Made by a program: the position numbers and the translations under genes. 15,501 bases of DNA, taken from Xenorhabdus ishibashii. Lineage in GTDB: Bacteria > Pseudomonadota > Gammaproteobacteria > Enterobacterales > Enterobacteriaceae. The stretch lies in the NCBI RefSeq assembly GCF_002632755.1, contig NZ_NJAK01000004.1, forward strand, positions 1 to 15,501. The letters are read 5' to 3'. Under the pieces are notes generated by a model. That model had not been told where the DNA came from and did no database searches. It worked only from the letters and a program-made list of their open reading frames with translations. Positions 1 through 5,043 of this stretch are shown here, piece after piece; the stretch's first letter is position 1; the number at the start of each line of letters is the position of its first letter.

Positions 1-17
1 CCCTTCTGAGTGCTTCT

Positions 18-185
18 CTAGCGATTTCGGAAGCATTCCATTAGCTCCCTATCACGCTGTGTCTTGCGCCTCGCTGTGGGTTTCTCAGGCGCAATCTGAT
101 TTTGTTGTCGGTAAGGTTCACTGTGCTTGAGTAACCCTTTAAGGAGTTGATCCACTTCATCTTCACGCATCTTGGTTATACTCAT
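18..185 (-). CDS. small hypothetical protein overlapping the HNH gene end
   Basis: A 55-residue frame begins at an ATG (183-185) inside the last codons of the HNH endonuclease gene, overlaps its stop by about 23 bases and ends at a TAG at 18-20. The product is hydrophilic, rich in Arg, Gln, Glu and Lys, with no membrane segment and no motif I recognise. Tight head-to-tail overlap is usual in phage head operons, which is the main support. The ribosome binding site is weak, and a second ATG at 168-170 is an equally possible start. In related satellites and HK97-type phages the next gene after HNH is often the small terminase subunit, but this sequence does not resemble one. Confidence 0.4.
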   Translation of the reverse strand: MSITKMREDEVDQLLKGLLKHSEPYRQQNQIAPEKPTARRKTQRDRELMECFRNR

Positions 186-609
186 GAATCCAGTTATTGC
201 GCTGGGCTGCCTTTGCTTCCAGTTCCCGATATTCCCCATTCTTACGCCGCTGTTTCGTTGTTGGGTCAGTGGTCACGGTCTTTCGACTGTGGCAGCTATT
301 ACATAGCGGCTGGTGATTGAAGTCAGGCCAAAACAGCACATCACTACCACCGTCAATGGGTATGATATGATCCACAATCGTCGCTGGGGCATACACACCT
401 ACCTTGAAACAATGCACACACAGCGGATTGGACTTAAGGAATTGCAGACGGTATTTATCCCATGCAGGGGTATAACCTCGCTCACGCCTTGAGCCTCGTT
501 TACTGTCCTGTTGTCGTCTAGCTTCCCGTTTGTGCTGCTCACAGCGACCAGACTTGACCCGCTCACGGCAATTGGGATAGCTACAGCGCTTTAACGGTTG
601 CCACGGCAT
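163..609 (-). CDS. HNH endonuclease of the head/packaging module
   Basis: A 148-residue HNH nuclease. The core is visible: CVHC at residues 64-67, VDHIIP with H81, FNHQPLC with N98/H99, and CNSCH with C103, C106 and H107, giving the betabetaalpha-metal fold with a four-Cys zinc knuckle. An additional Cys/His cluster near the N terminus (C9, C14, C23, H26) may bind another zinc. In HK97-like phages and cf-PICIs this HNH protein works with terminase in cos-site cleavage during packaging; that role is inferred from family and position. Its ATG shares one base with the connector stop (TGATG), so the two are probably translationally coupled. Basic residues dominate the N-terminal third, consistent with DNA binding. 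Confidence 0.9.
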   Translation of the reverse strand: MPWQPLKRCSYPNCRERVKSGRCEQHKREARRQQDSKRGSRRERGYTPAWDKYRLQFLKSNPLCVHCFKVGVYAPATIVDHIIPIDGGSDVLFWPDFNHQPLCNSCHSRKTVTTDPTTKQRRKNGEYRELEAKAAQRNNWIHEYNQDA

Positions 610-911
610 CAGTAGACTCCTACATCACGATAGACAGACCATAATGATTTGATGGTGAACGGGATTTCTTTCAGTTCCTTATCTGCCACCATCGAACGAG
701 TTTCATACAGTAAACCGATATAAAGTAAACAGCCAACTTTGATCGCCGGACTGAATACCAAGCCATCATCAAAGCGCTTGCCGATATGTTGCTGGCAGAC
801 TTCTAAGGCAGCATTGGCATAACCTTGAAGTAAGGTATCTTCTAACGTATCACTTTCATCTATCCGGCAATGTTGTTTGATTTCGTCCAATGTTATGAGA
901 GGGTTACTCAT
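609..911 (-). CDS. HK97 gp6-like head-tail connector
   Basis: A 100-residue protein with the layout of the gp6-like connector family. The N terminus, MSNPLITLDEIKQHCRID, resembles the family's usual 'ITLDEAKxHLRVD' opening, and helices such as YANAALEVCQQHIGKRF and IKVGCLLYIGLLYETR follow. Connector rings sit under the portal and form the interface to which a tail, here presumably a helper phage tail, attaches. The start overlaps the end of the portal C-terminal frame by eight bases (ATGAGTAA), and the stop overlaps the HNH start. The length is typical. No separate head-closure or adaptor gene is evident between it and HNH, which is shorter than a full phage head-tail region. Confidence 0.85.
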   Translation of the reverse strand: MSNPLITLDEIKQHCRIDESDTLEDTLLQGYANAALEVCQQHIGKRFDDGLVFSPAIKVGCLLYIGLLYETRSMVADKELKEIPFTIKSLWSVYRDVGVY

Positions 912-1368
912 CTTTCACCTCTGTTTTTTTAATACTGACCTCTTGCTTCCATGCCTGGCTAAACTCATCGCCACCATCACGGGGGGATAATCCCTCGCGT
1001 TCACGGGCTTCATTCGGGCACATCACACCGGATTTAATCGCCGTCTCGTAGCTCTGAAAGCGTTCTTTCGGATTGGCTCGCAGTAGATCGGCTGTGTCAA
1101 ATTCAACTTGGTAGCGAATGCCTCGTTTTGGTGAGTTCATCAGCAAGGCGGACTTGATTTGCTGCTCAAAGTTAGCCAGCCACGGGCGCATGGTGATCGT
1201 CAGAAAAGCGCGTGATGCTTCGCTAAAATTACTGTAGGTACTGTTCGAATACTCTTGCAGGAAGATCGGGCTGACATTGAACATACGGGCAATATCTTCA
1301 ATCGTGAAGCGACGAGAGGCCAGCCATTCCGCATCTTGGTTGCTCATGCCTAACTGTTGGTATTCCAT
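904..1368 (-). CDS. portal protein, C-terminal part (separate frame)
   Basis: A 154-residue frame that matches the second part of an HK97-type portal protein. It carries the typical stretch MEYQQLGMSNQDAEWL, then RFTIEDIARMFNVSP and SNFSEASRAFLTITMRPWL, and a C-terminal part ending in acidic and Lys-rich residues. In intact relatives this continues without interruption from 'TPILEGG'. Here it lies in the -1 frame relative to the upstream portal frame, which it overlaps by 19 bases. Its ATG (1366-1368) lies immediately after a run of six G, so it could be translated by reinitiation, by a -1 ribosomal slip on the G run, or not at all if the gene is broken. Together with the upstream part the length is about 402 residues, normal for the family. 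Confidence 0.8.
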   Translation of the reverse strand: MEYQQLGMSNQDAEWLASRRFTIEDIARMFNVSPIFLQEYSNSTYSNFSEASRAFLTITMRPWLANFEQQIKSALLMNSPKRGIRYQVEFDTADLLRANPKERFQSYETAIKSGVMCPNEAREREGLSPRDGGDEFSQAWKQEVSIKKTEVKDE

Positions 1369-2120
1369 CCCCCCTCAAGAATGGGCGTTTTCCCTGCATT
1401 GCGAGCGCCCTTATAACGTTCGAGGGCTTCCAGTGCCTTATTGCCCTTGATGCCATCCAGCCAGTCAGCGGCTTTAATCACGCCCGCTGCCATCATGCCC
1501 TCTTTCATTATGCTGGCACCGTGGCGCTGTTGTGCCAGCCCCAAACCCAGTGTTTCACGGCAGATGGTGACTGGCGAACGCCCCAAAAAGCCATCTTCGG
1601 TGGCATAACGCAAATGCAATACTTCTTCTTGTAGGTAGGTTTTGACCTTGCCGCTATAAGGTTCGGTAATGGTGTAAGCAAAGCGGTGATCCGATAATCG
1701 TTGCGGCACAACCGCTGACGGTGGGTAAGGGTGCAACGATTGTGGCTGTCCGTCTTTTCCCCAGACTATGACTGCATACGCATTACCATTGAGTAAGCAA
1801 TGACGCATCAGGGTTCGCTTAAACTGAAAAGGCGTCTGGCAGTCATTCGGGTATTCATTGAGCAAATAATCCACGGGGTGATCACTGAGCCATTCGCGGG
1901 ACTCCTTGCCGTTCTGGTGCTGAACCCGATAGAGATAGCAAGGCATGGTCGCCACGGCTTCACTAATCACCGTGACAGCATTCATCACGGCGGGTAAGCC
2001 TTCGGCTGTAGACGGTGAAACATGCTCGCCTGATTTGGTGTTAGATATACCTGCCAGAGAAAGAAACTCATCAATACTGACACTGCGAGTCTCAGCGGCT
2101 TTACGCTTAAAAGGCCACAT
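1350..2120 (-). CDS. portal protein, N-terminal part (frame broken after residue ~251)
   Basis: A 256-residue frame with the N-terminal two thirds of an HK97-family (Phage_portal) protein. Recognisable are the N-terminal FLSLAGI, GLPAVMNAVTVISEAVATMPCYLY, HPVDYLLNEYPN, the LLNGNAYAVIVW segment, EEVLHLRYATEDGFLGRSP and LGLGLAQQRHGASIM. The portal forms the dodecameric ring at one capsid vertex through which terminase pumps DNA. The ATG lies two bases after the protease stop with GAGGTG as the ribosome site. Family homology runs out at E249-G250-G251; the last five residues (WNTNS) are out-of-frame readthrough ending in a stop. The break falls on a C6 run (plus strand 1369-1374), so an indel, a sequencing error and programmed slippage are all possible. 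Confidence 0.85.
   Translation of the reverse strand: MWPFKRKAAETRSVSIDEFLSLAGISNTKSGEHVSPSTAEGLPAVMNAVTVISEAVATMPCYLYRVQHQNGKESREWLSDHPVDYLLNEYPNDCQTPFQFKRTLMRHCLLNGNAYAVIVWGKDGQPQSLHPYPPSAVVPQRLSDHRFAYTITEPYSGKVKTYLQEEVLHLRYATEDGFLGRSPVTICRETLGLGLAQQRHGASIMKEGMMAAGVIKAADWLDGIKGNKALEALERYKGARNAGKTPILEGGWNTNS
1366..1376 (-). other. in-frame G GGG GGA slippery heptamer at the portal frame break
   Basis: On the minus strand the zero-frame codons here are GAG GGG GGA TGG. The heptamer G GGG GGA fits the X XXY YYZ slippery-site format in the correct phase. A one-base backward slip after GGA would continue as ATG GAA TAC, exactly the frame encoding the rest of the portal. I saw no strong downstream stem-loop, and a lost base in a homopolymer is the simpler alternative. 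Confidence 0.4.
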
Positions 2121-2122
2121 AG

Positions 2123-2671
2123 TTACACCTCGGACAGTTGCAGCCAGTAATGACGCAAATCAACATTGTTAGGCTTAACCCTATTCAGCGAACGCTTGGC
2201 AATCTCAACACCGCTTTCAGGGTAGGCGGGTAAACTGGTGACAGTGATTTCCCGTAGTTCCGCTTCTAAAACGGTTCTCAGATAAGGCTCCTGACCCACA
2301 TCCCACTGATCTTTGATAGCTCGAAAGCCAAAAGACATACCGGAAATATCACCCCGTTCAACTAGTGCCAGTACATCACGCCCTAATTGGGTATCAGGCG
2401 GGGTTAACTCAAAGCGTAATCCGGTGGCATCTTCGGCAAGCTGCAATGTACCAGACGTAGTACGGCCTAACAGGTTCATGTGATCATGTTCATAAAGCGC
2501 CCTGACATCTGTACCCGCCGTTAAGCTGGTGCTAAACGCATTCGGGGCGAACTGCTCGACAAACTCATCCCACAAAACTTGTGATCGGCTGTTCCACTTA
2601 ATGACATAACCGGTCAGTTTCTTATCACTGGCAGACAGGGAAGCGGTGCGGATTTCAAAATCATTTTTCAT
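2123..2671 (-). CDS. HK97-family prohead protease
   Basis: A 182-residue protease of the HK97/U35 type, which cleaves the N-terminal delta domain from the capsid protein during head maturation. Visible features are the family's N-terminal GYVIKWNSRSQVL, EQFAPNAFSTSL, a catalytic histidine candidate in YEHDH (H62 or H64), and the serine motif GDISGMSFGF with S113 as nucleophile. A later ITVTSLPAYP is also diagnostic. The start has a good ribosome site (GGAG, seven bases upstream). The gene lies between capsid and portal, in the order capsid, protease, portal along transcription, the reverse of the usual portal-protease-capsid phage order but the order I associate with cf-PICI-type satellites. 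Confidence 0.92.
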   Translation of the reverse strand: MKNDFEIRTASLSASDKKLTGYVIKWNSRSQVLWDEFVEQFAPNAFSTSLTAGTDVRALYEHDHMNLLGRTTSGTLQLAEDATGLRFELTPPDTQLGRDVLALVERGDISGMSFGFRAIKDQWDVGQEPYLRTVLEAELREITVTSLPAYPESGVEIAKRSLNRVKPNNVDLRHYWLQLSEV

Positions 2672-2713
2672 TGGTAGACTCCAGACTACAAAGGGGCGCA
2701 GTGCCCCTTATCG

Positions 2714-3868
2714 TTAACCCGCTTTCGTGCCTTTGATTTCGAGCACTTTGATTGCGTTGGAATCCACCAGACCACCACCCAAATATTTATCCGTGTGTAC
2801 CTTGTAGTACCCCGGTTCGGTGATATTGTCAGGACGGGTGCGTGTGCCGGTATCATGGTCAACGATGAAGTAACCGCGTTTGAAGTCACCCAGACCGATA
2901 GCATCATCCGGCATAAATTCGAGATAATGGACAGGCAAGCCCAGTAACATATCAGGATCACCTGCTTGCAGACGTTCGCGCCAGATGTAATCACCGTTGC
3001 CGTTTTTCAGCTTCTGCACTTTGGCAGCCGTCGTGGAGTTCATCACCCACACCGCATTTTTACGGTATTTGTTCCTGAGCAGGAATTTCAGGTCAATCAG
3101 GCTATCGGCTTCCAGTTTGGCAACTTCCAGCTTTTGCAACGTACCGAACGCACGGGCTTTATCGGCTTGGGTATCACGAGGATAAGACAGGAAGCCTTTC
3201 GCTTTCTTGCTGCCGTCACCACTCACAAGATCGGTTTCTTCGGTATCAACAAACGTATCTGCAATTTCTGAGGTTAACCAGCCTAAAATATCGACATCGC
3301 TAAAATCGATGATTTCTTGGGTAGTCTTAGGGTAGGCATAAATCGGAAACAGCTTGATGCTGACTTCTTCCATCGTCGGTGTGGCTGTCTCACTGCGTGC
3401 CTTGCCTTCTTCCCCGTGGGCGACGGCTGCACCCCCGACCGAAACAAGCTGTTTATACTCATTACTACGCGTGGTCTTAATCGTACAAATCCGGCGCATA
3501 ACCGACTCATCAGCCAGTTGCTGCATGATCTGTTTATTCAGCTCAGGGATAACGGTATAGCCACCTTCGGAGGGTACGCTCGTAGACAAGGTGCGGGTTT
3601 CTCCGGTCACGATATAGTGACGCAGTTCATCATTGCTGAGTGTTTTACTGGCGGGCTGGTTCTTGGCCTGATTTCGCTCTTCATCCGATAAAGCCTCATA
3701 ACGGGCGATTTCTGCATTCAGGGCACCGGACTGACTGCGCAGCTCGTCAAACTGTTTAGCTTCATCGGCATTAAGAGAGCGCTTTTCGTCTTCGGCTTTG
3801 GTGAGAAGAGAACGCATCTGCTGGGTTAAATCGGCTTTTTGCTGGCGTAATTCGAGTAATTTCTTCAT
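2714..3868 (-). CDS. HK97-family major capsid protein
   Basis: A 384-residue capsid protein. Residues 1-65 are a charged, heptad-like region (MKKLLELRQQKADLTQQMRS and onward), typical of the delta/scaffolding domain removed by the prohead protease. The rest carries the HK97 fold: STSVPSEGGYTVIPELNKQI, an E-loop region followed by KLFPIYAYPKTTQEIIDFS (P-domain entry), VSGDGSKKAKGFL, KNAVWVMNSTTAAKVQKLKN, and a C-terminal part with LLGLPVHY, AIGLGDFKRGYFIVDH and TDKYLGGGLVDSNAIKVLE. AGAGG upstream supports the ATG. It is the first gene of the head operon, after a terminator and a leader of about 150 bases, so it is likely transcribed from its own, unidentified promoter. Confidence 0.95.
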   Translation of the reverse strand: MKKLLELRQQKADLTQQMRSLLTKAEDEKRSLNADEAKQFDELRSQSGALNAEIARYEALSDEERNQAKNQPASKTLSNDELRHYIVTGETRTLSTSVPSEGGYTVIPELNKQIMQQLADESVMRRICTIKTTRSNEYKQLVSVGGAAVAHGEEGKARSETATPTMEEVSIKLFPIYAYPKTTQEIIDFSDVDILGWLTSEIADTFVDTEETDLVSGDGSKKAKGFLSYPRDTQADKARAFGTLQKLEVAKLEADSLIDLKFLLRNKYRKNAVWVMNSTTAAKVQKLKNGNGDYIWRERLQAGDPDMLLGLPVHYLEFMPDDAIGLGDFKRGYFIVDHDTGTRTRPDNITEPGYYKVHTDKYLGGGLVDSNAIKVLEIKGTKAG

Positions 3869-3871
3869 GGT

Positions 3872-3942
3872 GCCTCTGCATGTAGGTTAAGGGTTCGCTG
3901 TCATGCAGGTTTGAGGAAGCGGTAGCGGGTTAGCACTACCGC
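3872..3942 (-). promoter_or_regulatory. structured leader of the capsid operon
   Basis: The leader before the capsid gene contains two clear inverted repeats. TGCATG at 3877-3882 pairs with CATGCA at 3902-3907, ending right next to the capsid ribosome site (3872-3877). GCGGTAG at 3919-3925 pairs with CTACCGC at 3936-3942. Folding here could limit ribosome access or act as a processing or attenuation element; this is inference from the pairing alone. Confidence 0.35.
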
Positions 3943-4019
3943 CTTTGAGGACTTGCTACAGAGCAATTGAAGTCAGGACGTGCCTACATGGTTCAGCAAT
4001 CACTATTTAACACCATGAA

Positions 4020-4052
4020 AAATAATAAAAAAGACCTCGTGATAGGAGGTCT
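4020..4052 (-). terminator. intrinsic terminator after the 86-residue gene
   Basis: Reading the minus strand, AGACCTC (4052-4046) and GAGGTCT (4038-4032) form a perfect seven-base stem with a seven-base loop, followed by TTTTTATTATTT. This is a standard rho-independent terminator. It separates the small genes at 4098-4610 from the head operon that starts at 3868. Confidence 0.8.
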
Positions 4053-4097
4053 AAACAAGGGGAAACATGAGGACGGGATATTTACAAATCTTTACTT

Positions 4098-4358
4098 TTA
4101 TTTTTCACTCATCCAATCCGGCGCGTCGTTCATGATTTCTCTGAACGCCTGTAATTGTTCTATCAATACATCTAACTGCTCTTTATTGGTTGCCAGTATT
4201 TCCTCAGAAAATGTGTGGCGCAGACTACCACCTGAATCCTGAAAGAAAAAAGCATGACCATTGACCAACTGGCGGTACTCGCTTGTATGTAAATCGTCTA
4301 ACTGCGTAATACCGTAATAATCGTAGTGTTCTCTGATATCTTCTTGCGTAATCGGCAT
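4098..4358 (-). CDS. small acidic hypothetical protein
   Basis: An 86-residue acidic protein beginning MPITQEDIREHYDYYGITQL. No catalytic motif, signal peptide or membrane segment is visible; the C-terminal half (LATNKEQLDVLIEQLQAFRE) looks helical and could form a coiled coil. The ribosome site AAGGGG lies seven bases before the ATG. It is the second gene of a two-gene unit, following the 77-residue gene after 18 bases, and is followed by an intrinsic terminator. I do not recognise the family. Its place between the replication origin and the head operon would suit a regulator or capsid-assembly accessory protein, but nothing in the sequence shows which. Confidence 0.7.
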   Translation of the reverse strand: MPITQEDIREHYDYYGITQLDDLHTSEYRQLVNGHAFFFQDSGGSLRHTFSEEILATNKEQLDVLIEQLQAFREIMNDAPDWMSEK

Positions 4359-4376
4359 AATATTCCCCTTATATAA

Positions 4377-4610
4377 TTATTCTACTTCTCTGAATAGGGT
4401 TACTTGGAAAGTTTCTAAGGCTTCAGCTATCCCACGAATGTTCATCGCTAATTCATCCCGTGCCGCTGTCTTCATGAATGCGGCTATAAGCTCTGGGTGC
4501 TGTTTGGCATACCCCTCACCGAACAAAGCATCTATTTCTTTGACTGCTCTTTCCATCCAGTACGCGGCTGAATTAGCTGCCTGTCTTTCAATCGTTGTTG
4601 CATCTAACAT
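4377..4610 (-). CDS. small helical hypothetical protein
   Basis: A 77-residue, mostly helical protein, MLDATTIERQAANSAAYWME and onward, with the stretch YAKQHPELIAAFMKTAARDE and an acidic C terminus (LFREVE). The ATG at 4608-4610 was chosen over an upstream in-frame ATG because it has a good ribosome site (GGAG, five to six bases upstream) and because the upstream extension would run back through the iteron cluster. It is the first gene downstream of the origin-like region, with a promoter-like sequence that overlaps an iteron. The family is not one I can name. An HTH is not obvious. It is probably co-transcribed with the 86-residue gene. Confidence 0.7.
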   Translation of the reverse strand: MLDATTIERQAANSAAYWMERAVKEIDALFGEGYAKQHPELIAAFMKTAARDELAMNIRGIAEALETFQVTLFREVE

Positions 4611-4626
4611 ATGTTCTCCATTTTTG

Positions 4627-4654
4627 TATATATATAGTGAAAAGTTACCGACAA
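4627..4654 (-). promoter_or_regulatory. sigma70-like promoter overlapping an iteron
   Basis: On the minus strand TTGTCG (4654-4649) is followed by a 16-base spacer and TATATA (4632-4627). The -35-like hexamer lies inside the outermost CCGACAA-type repeat, so whatever binds the repeats could also control transcription of the two small genes. Start-site position is predicted, not shown. Confidence 0.4.
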
Positions 4655-5021
4655 CACCGACAAACCGACAATGAGGTAAAATACAATTTAATATCAATTA
4701 GATACACTGTTAAATCGTTGTCGGTTAATTGTCGCTCAATTTTTTGATATCGCTAGAATTACAATATTATTGTTATCTTTCATGTAGATAAACATCACTT
4801 CCTGTTGTCGAAAACCGACAACGCTACTTATAAACTCTTTCATATTTATCCGAATCCTTTTGCCTACCAAAAAAAGAAAGTTTTTCTTCTGGCAGGTGCT
4901 TTGTTTTAAGTCCGCCAATGAAAACGACAAATCGACAACGTACCGACAAACATTTAACATTTTAGTATATTGATTTATAAGATATTTATATTACTGTTGT
5001 CGGTTTGTCGGTGTTGTCGGT
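4647..5021. repeat. iteron-rich putative replication origin with 25/26-base terminal inverted repeat
   Basis: This non-coding, AT-rich stretch directly follows the primase-helicase gene. It contains nine exact copies of the heptamer CCGACAA or its complement (starting at 4648, 4657, 4665, 4718, 4815, 4943, 4997, 5005 and 5014) plus degenerate copies near 4729, 4804, 4925 and 4933. Three tandem copies at 4647-4672 are repeated in inverted orientation at 4996-5021 with 25 of 26 positions identical. In the middle, GTTGTCG (4804-4810) and CGACAAC (4816-4822) form a hairpin. Clustered iterons next to an alpha-like initiator match the organisation of P4-type and PICI origins; the assignment as origin is inferred. 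Confidence 0.7.
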
Positions 5022-5043
5022 CAGTTTTACGCGTATAGAGAAT

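Noticed and set aside
163..911. tRNA gene or tRNA 3' end as the integration site
   Set aside because: No cloverleaf-like sequence or tRNA 3' end was found here or elsewhere in the window, including next to int.
2686..2994. 102-codon minus-strand frame overlapping the capsid C terminus
   Set aside because: It is out of frame with the capsid gene and unlike any phage protein; a frame shadow.
3317..3691. Plus-strand frame opposite the capsid gene
   Set aside because: It is a mirror of a strongly conserved HK97 capsid gene, lacks a ribosome site and resembles no known protein.
4736..4960. 74-codon minus-strand frame inside the origin-like region
   Set aside because: It runs through several iterons, has no good ribosome site at its start, and its low-complexity AT-rich composition fits non-coding DNA better. 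A shorter start at 4843 was considered and is also weak.
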